64,000 bases of DNA from CAILHX01 sp964511385. GTDB lineage: Bacteria; Pseudomonadota; Gammaproteobacteria; Burkholderiales; Methylophilaceae. The DNA lies in contig CAZEFE010000002.1 of assembly GCA_964511385.1 (NCBI GenBank), positions 1 to 64,000 on the forward strand, in the 5' to 3' direction. Position 1 is the stretch's first letter; every line of letters begins with the position of its first letter. Both the position numbers and the translations under genes were made by a program. Below are positions 26,587 to 35,856 of this stretch, in pieces. The notes beneath the pieces were generated by a model. It saw nothing but the letters and a program-made list of their open reading frames with translations. It made no database searches and was not told the origin of the DNA.

Positions 26587-28308
26587 ATGAATACAACGAC
26601 TCTAGAAGAAGTGGAAAATGCCCCCGAGCCGCCATTGGTCGGTTTAAAGCGCTGGTTTGAAGAGCTGACCCCGGGGCGCAGGATTGGGCTTATGATCGGG
26701 GTCGCTGCGTTTGTGGCTCTCATCATCGGCTCTGTCATCTGGTCCAAGGATCCGGAATATCGTCCCTTGTTTAGCAATTTGTCTGACAAGGATGGCGGTG
26801 CTGTTATTGAGTCCCTGCAGAAGCTGAATATTCCCTACAAGATGGCCGAAGGTGGAGGTTCCATCCTGGTGCCGTCGGCCTCCGTTTATGAGGCTAGGTT
26901 GAAGCTGGCTTCGCAAGGGTTGCCCAAGGGCGGCTCTGTTGGGTTTGATTTGATGGACAACATGAAGATTGGGGTAACCCAGTTTCAGGAAAATGTTGCT
27001 TATCAGCGAGCTCTGGAGGGGGAGATCACTCGAACCATTGAGGCGATTTCAGCCGTGCAGAGTGCCAGGGTTCACTTGGCGATGCCAAAGGAAACGGTAT
27101 TCGTCAGGGAACAGCAGAAGCCTTCAGCTTCTATTCTGGTCAATCTGTATCCTGGGCGGTCGCTGGATAAGTCCCAGGTTGAAGGTATTGTGCATTTGGT
27201 TGCCAGTAGCGTCCCGGAGATGCCGCCGGCGAATGTGACGATTGTCGACCAAAAGAGCAAGCTGCTCACCATTGACGAAAAGAAAAATGCATTCGGCATG
27301 GATTCTGCCGAGATGGAGTATCTGCACGGTATAGAGCAGAGTTATATCCACAAGATTGAAAATATTCTTGTTGCAATCACCGGGCCCAATAATGTTAGGG
27401 CGCAGGTGGCTGCCGACCTCGACTTCTCTGTGGTTGAGCAAACGGCTGAAACCTATCGCCCCAACCAGGCGCCGGAGTCGGCGGCGGTTCGCAGTTCCCA
27501 GACTTCCGAGACGCTGGGGGATGGAACTGGCGCGGCTGGTGTGCCGGGTGCTCTTTCCAACCAGCCACCGGGGGCGGCAACCGCGCCAATCACGGTCCAG
27601 AACCGTCCTGGAGCTAACACCCCGCCGGTTATACCTATCCATAAAGAGGCAACAACCAATTTCGAGGTTGATAAAACGGTCAGCCATGTCAAGAAGCAGG
27701 TTGGTGCCATCAAGCGCCTGTCTGTGGCTGTTGTTGTAAATAACAAGGTTGATAAGGACAAGAAGGGTAATACTATTCTGCGTCCTCTCACCAAGCAGGA
27801 ACTGACGCAGGTATATAACCTTACCAAAGAGGCTATGGGGTTCAATGCGCTTCGTGGCGATACCCTGAATGTGGTCAATGCGGCCTTTAGTTCGGATGGT
27901 AGTGATGCGGATGTGCCAATTTGGAAAGATCCTGATATGCAAGAGCTAGCGAAAGATATCGTTAAATATCTGCTGATTGCTGGTTTGGTGCTGTATTTGA
28001 TATTTGCTGTCATCAAACCTGCTGTTTACAAGATGCTGGGGATTCCGACCGAGGCGGAAGTTCTGGCTGCCGCGCTCGAGGCTGAGCGGCTTGCGGAAGA
28101 GGAGCGTTTGGCTGAGGAGGCGAAACGGGCGGAAGAGGAACGTCTGGCGCTGGAAAGTGCTGCAGCAGAAGAGGATGGCAAAGGTCCATTGTCCAAGGCG
28201 GCAAGGGTGCTTGGCTACGAAGAGGAGCTTGAGATGTTCAAGGCTCTGGTCAGAGAAGACCCCAAGATTGTTGCTAATGTCATGAAGGATTGGGTGAATA
28301 AGCCATGA
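26587..28308 (+). CDS. fliF: Flagellar MS-ring protein FliF
   Basis: 573 aa. Two membrane segments (about 33-51 and 455-475) bracket the periplasmic ring-building domains (LYRPLFSNL-like EYRPLFSNLSDKDGG, GITQFQENVAYQRALEGEI-type VTQFQENVAYQRALEGE, ARVHLAMPKETVF). The cytoplasmic C-terminus (ELEMFKALVREDPKIVANVM) binds FliG. A Glu/Ala-rich charged stretch lies between the second membrane segment and this tail. It nucleates basal-body assembly. Overlaps fliG by 4 bases. fliE, often upstream, is absent here. Confidence 0.97.
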   Translation: MNTTTLEEVENAPEPPLVGLKRWFEELTPGRRIGLMIGVAAFVALIIGSVIWSKDPEYRPLFSNLSDKDGGAVIESLQKLNIPYKMAEGGGSILVPSASVYEARLKLASQGLPKGGSVGFDLMDNMKIGVTQFQENVAYQRALEGEITRTIEAISAVQSARVHLAMPKETVFVREQQKPSASILVNLYPGRSLDKSQVEGIVHLVASSVPEMPPANVTIVDQKSKLLTIDEKKNAFGMDSAEMEYLHGIEQSYIHKIENILVAITGPNNVRAQVAADLDFSVVEQTAETYRPNQAPESAAVRSSQTSETLGDGTGAAGVPGALSNQPPGAATAPITVQNRPGANTPPVIPIHKEATTNFEVDKTVSHVKKQVGAIKRLSVAVVVNNKVDKDKKGNTILRPLTKQELTQVYNLTKEAMGFNALRGDTLNVVNAAFSSDGSDADVPIWKDPDMQELAKDIVKYLLIAGLVLYLIFAVIKPAVYKMLGIPTEAEVLAAALEAERLAEEERLAEEAKRAEEERLALESAAAEEDGKGPLSKAARVLGYEEELEMFKALVREDPKIVANVMKDWVNKP

Positions 28309-29300
28309 GTGAAGACGGAACCAGAAAAAGCGCAATCCTGCTCATGAGTGTGGGTGATGAAGCTGTTGCTGCAGAGGTGCTGAAAAACCTCGGGCCACGA
28401 GAGGTGCAGAAAGTTGGCTTGGCAATGTCCAGGCTGGAAAATGTCACTCATGACGAAATCCGGGATGTGTTGAGAGAGTTCCGCTCGGACATCGAGCCGA
28501 GAACCTCGCTTGGGATGGGTGCCGATGAATACATCCGCTCCATGCTGACCCAGGCGCTTGGCGCAGATAAGGCGGGTTCCCTGCTCGAGCGCATTCTTGG
28601 CGGCGGCGATACTAGCGGGATTGAGGGGCTCAAATGGATGGAGGCTCCTGCTGTTGCCGAACTGATTAAGAACGAGCACCCACAGATTATTGCGACCATT
28701 CTGGTCCATCTTGATAATGATCAGGCTAGCTCCATCCTGAGCAGATTTACCGAGCGCTTGCGCAATGACGTCATGCTGCGCGTGGCTACTCTGGACGGCA
28801 TCCAGCCGCATGCACTACGCGAGTTGAATGATGTTCTGACGCAGTTGCTGGCCGGTGGCGATCAGGCCAAGCGGCAAATGGGCGGCGTCAAGGCGGCTGC
28901 GGAAATTCTCAATCACATGAGCGGCGGGGCGGAGGTTGATGTTATCAATAACATCAAGGAGTTCGATGCTGAACTGGCGCAACGTATCCAGGATGAAATG
29001 TTCGTATTTGAGGATATCCTGGGCATTGATGATCGCGGCATCCAACTTCTGTTGCGCGAAGTTCAATCCGAAAGCTTGGTCATTGCGCTGAAAGGCGCTT
29101 CGCCTGAGTTGCGCGAGAAAGTGTTCAAGAACATGTCGTCACGGGCATCGGAAATGCTGCGTGATGACTTGGAAGCCAAGGGGCCTGTCAGGTTGTCCGA
29201 AGTGGATGCGGAGCAGAAGGGCGTACTCAAGATCGCTCGGCGTTTGGCGGATGAAGGTCAGATCATTCTGGCTGGCAAGAGTGATGAGGCTTTCCTGTGA
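28305..29300 (+). CDS. fliG: Flagellar motor switch protein FliG
   Basis: 331 aa. N-terminal FliF-binding domain, middle domain with the EHPQ motif (NEHPQIIATILVHL, near residue 125) that contacts FliM, and C-terminal torque domain with the conserved charged surface (QSESLVIALKGASPELREKVF, MSSRASEMLRDDLEAKG). Couples stator force to rotation. ATGA overlap with fliF indicates translational coupling. Seventy-two bases separate it from fliH. Confidence 0.97.
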   Translation: MSEDGTRKSAILLMSVGDEAVAAEVLKNLGPREVQKVGLAMSRLENVTHDEIRDVLREFRSDIEPRTSLGMGADEYIRSMLTQALGADKAGSLLERILGGGDTSGIEGLKWMEAPAVAELIKNEHPQIIATILVHLDNDQASSILSRFTERLRNDVMLRVATLDGIQPHALRELNDVLTQLLAGGDQAKRQMGGVKAAAEILNHMSGGAEVDVINNIKEFDAELAQRIQDEMFVFEDILGIDDRGIQLLLREVQSESLVIALKGASPELREKVFKNMSSRASEMLRDDLEAKGPVRLSEVDAEQKGVLKIARRLADEGQIILAGKSDEAFL

Positions 29301-29372
29301 TCTACAGATCGAGCGTTTATTCTTCGGGTTGCCGTTTAGCGATCCATCTCTGATTACGCGGACGAATAAATA

Positions 29373-30137
29373 ATGGCCGCAAAATTCATACCGGTTGAAG
29401 AACTCACCGATTATCAACCATGGCATTTTGCCGGGATTGAACAGGATCAGCCTGCTGGCGAAGTTACTCCGCTGGAGGCTGAGCCAGAGTTTCAGCAGGA
29501 AATCGACGCTGAAGAGCCCGAGGATGCCGAGCCTGCCTTGCAGGCGCCAAGTGCTGAAGACATCGGCCGCATTTACCATGATGCCCACCGTGAAGGCTAT
29601 GAAGCCGGACTCGTGGAAGGGCTGGAGGCAGGGCATGCGGAAGGTTTCGAGGCAGGGCATGCGGAAGGCCTGGAAGCTGGGCAGAAAAAAGGCTATGAAC
29701 AAGCCGTAGCAGAAGCAAAACCGCTTGCTGAACTGTTTTCCGGCTTTGCTAAAGCTGCCGAAGTGGCGCAGCAAGAGATCGGTCAGGATGTCATTCGCTT
29801 GGCATTCGATATTGCCCGCCAGATGCTGCGCGAGACGCTGAAAGCTAATCCGGAAGCGGTTTTGACCGTGGTGCAAGCAGCAATTGAAAGCATGCCGCAA
29901 GGAATTCAGCACCCGCACATCCACCTCCACCCGGATGATGCTGTGCTTGTCAGAAATTTCCTCAAAGACGAACTGCCACATGCCGGCTGGAAAGTGATGG
30001 AGGATCATCGCATAGAGCGGGGTGGCTGCCACATCGAGTGTGCCACAGCCGAGCTGGATGCAACATTGCCTACACGCTGGAAACGGATCGCGGCCGCTTT
30101 AGGACAGGATCACTCCTGGCTGGAGAATGAGCGTTAA
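29373..30137 (+). CDS. fliH: Flagellar export ATPase regulator FliH
   Basis: 254 aa. Binds FliI as a dimer and links the ATPase to the C-ring. The N-terminus has YQPWHF (FliN/FlhA-binding aromatic residues, near residue 14-19). Residues 70-105 contain consecutive AxxxG/GxxxG helix repeats (EGYEAGLVEGLEAGHAEG and on), a hallmark of FliH. The C-terminal domain (HLHPDDAVLVRNFL, RGGCHIECATAELDAT) resembles V-ATPase peripheral stalk subunits. The 3' end overlaps fliI by 11 bases. Confidence 0.95.
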   Translation: MAAKFIPVEELTDYQPWHFAGIEQDQPAGEVTPLEAEPEFQQEIDAEEPEDAEPALQAPSAEDIGRIYHDAHREGYEAGLVEGLEAGHAEGFEAGHAEGLEAGQKKGYEQAVAEAKPLAELFSGFAKAAEVAQQEIGQDVIRLAFDIARQMLRETLKANPEAVLTVVQAAIESMPQGIQHPHIHLHPDDAVLVRNFLKDELPHAGWKVMEDHRIERGGCHIECATAELDATLPTRWKRIAAALGQDHSWLENER

Positions 30138-31551
30138 CCCAATACCTGACGTTCTGGAAAACTGCCGCCAGCTGGTTGACGAGTGCTGCATCGCGCTTCC
30201 AAAAACGCTGCCTTGGGTGGTCACTGGTCGATTGACACGTGTTGCCGGATTGGTGATGGAAGCTGTGGGCATCAAGGCACCGGTCGGTAGTGTTTGTGTA
30301 GTATCGCTGCCGGACGGGCAAACGGTAGATGCCGAGGTGGTTGGCTTTTCAGGTGACAAGCTGCTGTTGATGCCATCGACTGATGTCTACGGTGTGCAAC
30401 CTGGCGCCAAAGTCACGCTGATTGAAAACGAGCCTCCACATATCCAGTCTGGACACTCCATTCATGTCCTGCGCCGACGGACGGAGGATAGAGTCAAGCA
30501 TGTTCCTGTCGGTGACGCATTGCTTGGGCGCGTTGTTGATGGTAGCGGGAGGCCGCTTGATAACCTGGGGCCCTTGCATTTGCAAGATCGCGTTCCGCTG
30601 CACAGCCGTCCGATAAATCCCCTGACGCGCGACCCTATTTCTGAAACCCTGGATGTTGGGGTGCGGGCCATCAATTCGCTGTTACCGGTAGGGCGCGGAC
30701 AGCGCATGGGACTGTTTGCGGGCTCTGGTGTGGGCAAGAGTATCCTGCTGGGGATGATGGCGAAATACACCAGCGCCGATATCAATGTGGTTGGTTTGAT
30801 CGGTGAGCGCGGTCGTGAAGTTAAAGAGTTCATTGAGCAAATTCTCGGGCCTGAGGGCATGGCCCGCTCAGTTGTTGTTGCTGCGCCGGCCGATACACCG
30901 CCTTTATCGCGGTTGCATGGCGCAGCGTATGCCACTGCAATTGCTGAATATTTCCGCGATCAAGGCAAAAATGTCTTGCTGATCATGGACTCGCTGACGA
31001 GGTTTGCGCAGGCGCAGCGCGAAATAGCCTTGGCCGTAGGTGAGCCCCCGGCAACGCGGGGGTATCCGCCGTCCGTATTTGCCAAGATTCCGCAGTTGGT
31101 TGAACGCGCAGGCAATGGGAGCGAGGGCGGCGGCTCAATTACCGCATTTTATACGGTGCTGGCTGAGGGGGATGATCAGATGGATCCGATCGCTGACGCG
31201 ACACGAGCCATTCTGGATGGGCATATTGTCCTTTCTCGTTCGCTTGCGGATTCAGGGCATTATCCGGCAATCGATATTGAAGCATCCATTAGTCGGGTGA
31301 TGCCGGTTCTGCTTTCGGATCACGAACTGGAACTGGTTCGCCGATTCAAACAGCGTTATTCGCGTTTTCAGCGCAGCCGCGATTTGATCAGCGTTGGCGC
31401 CTATGTCCGCGGAGGGGACCCTGAGTTGGATGAGGCTATTGCCATTTATCCCAGGTTGGAAATGTTCCTTCGGCAACAGATTGCAGAAAAGTTCGATGTT
31501 GCAACCAGCCGCAATGAACTTGACGCGATTCTGAACGGCGCTCCAGGTTAA
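30127..31551 (+). CDS. fliI: Flagellum-specific export ATPase FliI
   Basis: 474 aa, related to the F1 beta subunit. Walker A AGSGVGKS at residues 199-206, Walker B VLLIMDSLTRFAQ near 285, and GEPPATRGYPPSVFA near 305. It energises unfolding and entry of export substrates at the cytoplasmic face of the export gate. ATG 30127 lies inside fliH (11-base overlap). Stop is 6 bases before fliJ. Confidence 0.97.
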   Translation: MSVNPIPDVLENCRQLVDECCIALPKTLPWVVTGRLTRVAGLVMEAVGIKAPVGSVCVVSLPDGQTVDAEVVGFSGDKLLLMPSTDVYGVQPGAKVTLIENEPPHIQSGHSIHVLRRRTEDRVKHVPVGDALLGRVVDGSGRPLDNLGPLHLQDRVPLHSRPINPLTRDPISETLDVGVRAINSLLPVGRGQRMGLFAGSGVGKSILLGMMAKYTSADINVVGLIGERGREVKEFIEQILGPEGMARSVVVAAPADTPPLSRLHGAAYATAIAEYFRDQGKNVLLIMDSLTRFAQAQREIALAVGEPPATRGYPPSVFAKIPQLVERAGNGSEGGGSITAFYTVLAEGDDQMDPIADATRAILDGHIVLSRSLADSGHYPAIDIEASISRVMPVLLSDHELELVRRFKQRYSRFQRSRDLISVGAYVRGGDPELDEAIAIYPRLEMFLRQQIAEKFDVATSRNELDAILNGAPG

Positions 31552-31557
31552 ATTGTT

Positions 31558-32016
31558 ATGGCCGCCTACCGGTTGCAGGTGCTGATCGATTATGCTGAAG
31601 AGCGGAGCAAACAGGCCGCGCAGGAACTCAGGCGCTTGAGATTAAGGTGGGCACAGGAAGAGCAGAAGAAGCAGCAACTTGAGGGCTATCTGGAAGATTA
31701 TCAGTTGCGTTTGAATAATACGGCTACCGGCGGAATGTCTGTCACCATGATGATGGATTTCCGGCGGTTTATTTCCAAAATAGAACTTGCCATCGCTACG
31801 CAGCAGGAAGAGATTGTTCGCTGCCGGCAGCAATGGGAGCGTGCTCAGGAAGTGTGGAATGAGCGCGAGCGTGAAGTAAAGGCATATCACGCATTACGAG
31901 CCCGGCATGAACAAGCCGAGTTGATCAAGGAGAATCGCAGGGATCAACGGCTGCAGGATGAATTTGCTCAGAATAGCCATCAGCGGCGCGTAGCTCGACA
32001 AACGACATCGCATTGA
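31558..32016 (+). CDS. fliJ: Flagellar export protein FliJ
   Basis: 152 aa, predicted as two long antiparallel helices (coiled coil) over nearly its whole length, rich in Gln, Glu, Arg, with LQVLIDYAEERSKQAAQEL at the N-terminus. FliJ inserts in the FliI hexamer like the gamma subunit of F1. It is recognised mainly by position and coiled-coil character. Confidence 0.92.
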   Translation: MAAYRLQVLIDYAEERSKQAAQELRRLRLRWAQEEQKKQQLEGYLEDYQLRLNNTATGGMSVTMMMDFRRFISKIELAIATQQEEIVRCRQQWERAQEVWNEREREVKAYHALRARHEQAELIKENRRDQRLQDEFAQNSHQRRVARQTTSH

Positions 32017-32073
32017 AATTGGCATGCTGATTGCTTAATACTTGCTAAGTTTAACTCTGTCGGCAAGAAAAAC

Positions 32074-33258
32074 ATGGATAATCTGGCGCTGTCTAATGCA
32101 CTAACTGCCCCGTCGGCTGCAATTGTTGCGGCCGGTTCACAAGCATCAAACGCCTCTGCAGAGGGATCGGCCGAAACACCGTTTGGCCATGTTTTGGCGC
32201 GCCAATTGGCGCTGGCTGATGCTCAACAAGCAAGCCCAAAGGATGCAAAATCCTTGCGGCTGGAAGCCGCTGATGTGCAGCTTCAGCTGTCGTCAGATGT
32301 GCAACCAATTGATATCATTCAACAAATTGTGATAGACCCTGCCCTTGTGGCGCAGCAGGCAGCGAATGCTGCGCCAGTTGATCCTGCGCTGTCAGGGGAG
32401 TCGCTGGTCGATGCATTAAAGAAAACGAATAAGTCTACCGATGCAGATATTGCCGCTGATCAATCAGCAGGACAGCAAGATGCAACACCGGTCATTGCCG
32501 GTCTTCAGGCGGCTGGCAATCTTCAGCCGGCTGTAGTGGCATCGGAGGTACCGAGTGGCAAAGATTTGCCGGTTTCTGGCGTTGGCGCTTCTGCTACAGG
32601 CGCGCTTAACGCGCTTGCGGAAAATTCTCAAGCACATGCATCTGCAGAGCAGGCCGATGTTGAGTCGGCGGAAGCGAGTGCCAGTTTTGCAGCACGGCTG
32701 GAGTCGGCACTGGCTGCGGATGGGTCAAAGCCGAAGCATACCGAATTGGTGGCCGGTAGCCATATATCGGCTGCGGTGACCGAAAAGACTGCAAATGCAG
32801 CGCCAACTAGCGCGGGCATTCCTCAGCAAGTGGGAACGCCACACTGGGAAACGGGGTTGGGGGATAAGGTGGTCTGGATGATCGGCAGCCAGACGCAGAG
32901 CGCTCAACTGCACCTGAATCCGCCTAATTTGGGACCTCTGGAAATCAAGTTAAGCATGGCTGATGGACAAGCCAGCCTGTCATTTGTCACGCAGCATGTT
33001 GCTGTGCGCGATGCCATTGAAGCGGCAAGCCCGAGGTTGCGCGACATGATGGGGGAAAGCGGTATCAGCATGGGTAGCGTTTCGGTGAATGTGGGGTCGT
33101 TTAGCCAGCAGCAACAGGCCTCGCAGCAGCAGAACCAATCCGGAGGCTCGTCAGGAAATCAGTTCGCCAGCAGCGCTCAGGGTGCGGATATCACCGAGCC
33201 GGTTTCTGTTGCGGTGCAGAATTTGGATGATCAGGGGCTGGTTGACTTGTTTGCGTAG
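32074..33258 (+). CDS. fliK: Flagellar hook-length control protein FliK
   Basis: 394 aa. Low-complexity Ala/Ser/Gln-rich N-terminal ruler region (1-260). The conserved C-terminal export-switch domain at about 265-345 has AQLHLNPPNLGPLEIKLSM, SFVTQHVAVRDAIEAASPRL and MMGESGISMGSVSVNVG. A Gln/Ser-rich tail ends with LDDQGLVDLFA. It measures hook length and switches the export apparatus to filament substrates. Last gene of the first flagellar segment. Confidence 0.94.
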   Translation: MDNLALSNALTAPSAAIVAAGSQASNASAEGSAETPFGHVLARQLALADAQQASPKDAKSLRLEAADVQLQLSSDVQPIDIIQQIVIDPALVAQQAANAAPVDPALSGESLVDALKKTNKSTDADIAADQSAGQQDATPVIAGLQAAGNLQPAVVASEVPSGKDLPVSGVGASATGALNALAENSQAHASAEQADVESAEASASFAARLESALAADGSKPKHTELVAGSHISAAVTEKTANAAPTSAGIPQQVGTPHWETGLGDKVVWMIGSQTQSAQLHLNPPNLGPLEIKLSMADGQASLSFVTQHVAVRDAIEAASPRLRDMMGESGISMGSVSVNVGSFSQQQQASQQQNQSGGSSGNQFASSAQGADITEPVSVAVQNLDDQGLVDLFA

Positions 33259-33290
33259 ATGCAAAGTATTGATTTTAACGGCTTTGCATC
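33258..33290. other. Inverted repeat after fliK
   Basis: GATGCAAAG (33258-33266) pairs with CTTTGCATC (33282-33290), a 9-bp stem with a 15-base loop overlapping the fliK stop. No immediate T-tract. It may be a processing or weak termination signal between fliK and fliL. Confidence 0.4.
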
Positions 33291-33312
33291 CGGGGAATTT
33301 GGATAAAGTTAC

Positions 33313-33341
33313 TTGTTTTTTGTTTGAATTAAGTTTATAAA
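33313..33341 (+). promoter_or_regulatory. Putative sigma-70 promoter upstream of fliL
   Basis: TTGTTT (33313-33318), 17-base spacer, TATAAA (33336-33341) in an AT-rich intergenic stretch that differs from the surrounding GC-richer sequence. It would give fliLMNOPQR its own start inside the flagellar cluster, with a leader of about 65 bases. Confidence 0.5.
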
Positions 33342-33414
33342 CAATACAAAAGCGGCTGAGAGGTAATATTGCCGTGCCTTTGCGGGTTAATTTAATGCGA
33401 ATGGAGTCTTGAGT

Positions 33415-33915
33415 ATGGCCAAAGAGGGGAACGCCGCTCCTGCGGTAGCAGCACCAAAAAAAGGTATTTTGACGATCGTGATTGCGGTTGTTGTAGCCAT
33501 TGCCATCGGTGCAGGCGCCGCGACGTTTCTGTCGGGTGGTAAAAAGAAGCATCGTAAAGGTGACGTTGACGAAGCGGATGAATCCGTGAGATTGCCACTC
33601 GTGGTGTTCAAGGACGAAGTTGTGGTGAATCTGCTCTCTACGGAAGGTGAGGATCACTTTATTCGTGTACCTAAGATTGAACTGGAAGTGTCATCTGAAG
33701 CCGTAGCAGCAAAGGTTGAAGAGAACCGGTCGAAAATCAGCGACCGTATCAGCAGCACCCTGCGCAGCAAAACACGTCAAGATTTGCGTCAGGCAGGAGG
33801 GGATCTGAAGTTGAAGGAAGATTTGCGCAAAGTGATCAATGACACTTTGGAATACAAGGATGAACGTCGCGGCGTTAGAGAAGTTATCCTGCCGGGTTCA
33901 TTTATCGTTCAGTAA
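33415..33915 (+). CDS. fliL: Flagellar basal body-associated protein FliL
   Basis: 166 aa. Short cytoplasmic N-terminus, one membrane helix (ILTIVIAVVVAIAIGAGAATF, ~18-38), a basic linker (GGKKKHRKG) and a periplasmic domain with DEVVVNLLSTEGEDHFIRVPKIELEV. FliL forms a ring around the stator and supports torque. ATG 33415 is preferred over TTG 33409 because GGAG is correctly spaced only for the ATG. Confidence 0.94.
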   Translation: MAKEGNAAPAVAAPKKGILTIVIAVVVAIAIGAGAATFLSGGKKKHRKGDVDEADESVRLPLVVFKDEVVVNLLSTEGEDHFIRVPKIELEVSSEAVAAKVEENRSKISDRISSTLRSKTRQDLRQAGGDLKLKEDLRKVINDTLEYKDERRGVREVILPGSFIVQ

Positions 33916-33952
33916 ATGTTTCGCCAATTGAAAGTTCGAGTGAGGTTAGGTC

Positions 33953-34942
33953 ATGGCTGACGATATTCTGTCACAAGATGAAGTTGATGCGCTCCTGAGA
34001 GGCGTAACGGGTGAGCCTGAGGCTGATGAGGTCAGTGGCGCTGACGCTGACACAGGAGTCAAAACCTACAATCTTGCAAGCCAGGATAGGATTGTTCGTG
34101 GGCGTATGCCTACGATGGAAATTATTAATGAGCGGTTTGCGCGTAATTTCAGGCAAGGCCTGTTCAACTTCACGCGCAGGACGGCGGAGGTTTCAGTAGG
34201 CCCAGTAAAGTTGATGAAGTATGCGGAATTCATCCGCAATCTTCCGGTGCCAACGAACCTTAACCTGATGCACATGAACCCGCTCAGGGGTACGTCCCTG
34301 CTGATATTTGACCCGAATTTCGTTTTTCTGGTCGTGGATAATCTTTTTGGTAGCGATGGCCGTTTCCATATGCGCGTGGAAGGGCGGGACTTTACCCCAA
34401 CAGAACAACGCATCACCAAGAACCTGCTGGATGTGGCAACAGAGGCATTGAGAGAAGCCTGGGAGCCGGTTTATCCAGTAAGCTTTGAATACATCCGGTC
34501 GGAAATGAATACACAGTTTGCAAACATTGCAAACCCGAGTGAAGTGGTAGTGACCACCACGCTCAATATCGAACTTGGTTCTGTAGGGGGCGCGTTCCAC
34601 ATTTGCATGCCCTATGCTATGATCGAACCAATCCGCGACCAGTTGTATGAAGGGATGCAAGGCGAGCGCATGGAGGTGGATCAGCGCTGGGTTGATTTCC
34701 TTTCGGGGCAGGTTCAAGGCACGGATATACGATTGATTGCAAACCTGAGCAATGCCGAGCTTACCGTTCGTGAGTTGCTGGCAATGAAGGTTGGTGATGT
34801 TATTTCACTGGAGATGCCTGGTACCATCAGGGCGCATGTTGAGGGAATCCCAGTTCTCGAGTGCGGTTATGGTGTGCATAATGGGCAGTACGCTCTCAAA
34901 GTAGAGCGGTTCCTTACCGCTGAAGATACAATATACATATAA
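33953..34942 (+). CDS. fliM: Flagellar motor switch protein FliM
   Basis: 329 aa. The N-terminal peptide ILSQDEVDALLRGV is the CheY-P binding motif. The middle CheC-like domain includes RGRMPTMEIINERFARNFR, NLNLMHMNPLRGTSLLIFDP and LFGSDGRFH. The SpoA domain near the C-terminus has GDVISLEMPGTIRAHVEGIPVLECGYG. It builds the C-ring and switches rotation direction. Followed by fliN after 12 bases. Confidence 0.97.
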   Translation: MADDILSQDEVDALLRGVTGEPEADEVSGADADTGVKTYNLASQDRIVRGRMPTMEIINERFARNFRQGLFNFTRRTAEVSVGPVKLMKYAEFIRNLPVPTNLNLMHMNPLRGTSLLIFDPNFVFLVVDNLFGSDGRFHMRVEGRDFTPTEQRITKNLLDVATEALREAWEPVYPVSFEYIRSEMNTQFANIANPSEVVVTTTLNIELGSVGGAFHICMPYAMIEPIRDQLYEGMQGERMEVDQRWVDFLSGQVQGTDIRLIANLSNAELTVRELLAMKVGDVISLEMPGTIRAHVEGIPVLECGYGVHNGQYALKVERFLTAEDTIYI

Positions 34943-34954
34943 CAGGATACTCAG

Positions 34955-35407
34955 ATGGCTGAAGAACAAGCAAAACAAGACGCAGACGATACCGGCAACG
35001 AGCAGTTTACTGCCGATGATTGGGCAATGGCGATGGCCGAGCAGAACGAGGCCGCGGTGGAATCTACACCGCCACCCGCACCAGCCAAATCCGAGTCTGC
35101 AGTTTTTGGGAACATCACTGCCGATACCGGCGTTGATGCTGCTACTGCAAACAATCTTGATTTGGTGATGGATATACCGGTTCAACTGACCGTTGAGCTT
35201 GGGCATACACGCATGCCAATCAGAAACTTGTTGCAACTGGCTCAAGGTTCGGTTGTTGAACTGAACGAATTGGCTGGTGAGCCTCTTGATGTGTATGTTA
35301 ACCGCTGCCTGGTTGCTCAAGGCGAAGTGGTAGTGGTTAATGAAAAATTTGGTATACGTCTCACCGACATCATCACGCCTTCCGAGCGATTGAAAAAAAT
35401 ACGATGA
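34955..35407 (+). CDS. fliN: Flagellar motor switch protein FliN
   Basis: 150 aa. Acidic, Ala/Pro-rich N-terminus (1-65), then the SpoA domain (70-150) with LVMDIPVQLTVELGHTRMPI, LLQLAQGSVVELNELAGEPLDV and VVVNEKFGIRLTDII. Forms the base of the C-ring with FliM and docks FliH. ATGA overlap with fliO. Confidence 0.97.
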   Translation: MAEEQAKQDADDTGNEQFTADDWAMAMAEQNEAAVESTPPPAPAKSESAVFGNITADTGVDAATANNLDLVMDIPVQLTVELGHTRMPIRNLLQLAQGSVVELNELAGEPLDVYVNRCLVAQGEVVVVNEKFGIRLTDIITPSERLKKIR

Positions 35408-35856
35408 TGCCTGTGCTGCATGGAACTTGCCGCAACGTGATTGCGGCATTTTCTTGCCTGCTGTTCCCGTTGTTTTGCTTTGCCGCCGAGACTCTTCCCC
35501 CGCCTGAATTACAAAGTCCATTTTCAAGCGCCTTGCAAATGCTGCTTGGCCTTGGGATCGTGTTGTTGGCCATTGCCGGCATGGCGTGGCTGCTGAAGAA
35601 ATTCATGCCGGGCCAGGTTGCCGCAAACGGCGATTTAAGGGTAGTCTCTGCCGTAGCCGTAGGTGCCAAGGAGCGTGTTGTACTGGTGGATGTTGGTGAA
35701 ACGCGTTTAGTGCTTGGCGTGGCGCCTGGACATGTTGTACGCCTGCTGGAAATGCCTCGCCCGGAACAGGCTGTGCAAATGCAGGCTGATACAAATTCAA
35801 AACCTTTTGTGATCAAACTTAAAGAAGTGATTGCAAGCCGTGGGGAAACCAAGTGA
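35404..35856 (+). CDS. fliO: Flagellar biosynthesis protein FliO
   Basis: 150 aa. A signal-like hydrophobic N-terminus (VIAAFSCLLFPLFCFAAE), one membrane helix at ~40-62 (ALQMLLGLGIVLLAIAGMAWLL), then a small cytoplasmic domain with LRVVSAVAVGAKERVVLVDVGETRLVLGV, the FliO/YscJ-SctR chaperone signature. Assists FliP assembly. The start may be ATG 35404 or the adjacent 35407. Its end overlaps fliP by 4 bases. Confidence 0.92.
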   Translation: MMPVLHGTCRNVIAAFSCLLFPLFCFAAETLPPPELQSPFSSALQMLLGLGIVLLAIAGMAWLLKKFMPGQVAANGDLRVVSAVAVGAKERVVLVDVGETRLVLGVAPGHVVRLLEMPRPEQAVQMQADTNSKPFVIKLKEVIASRGETK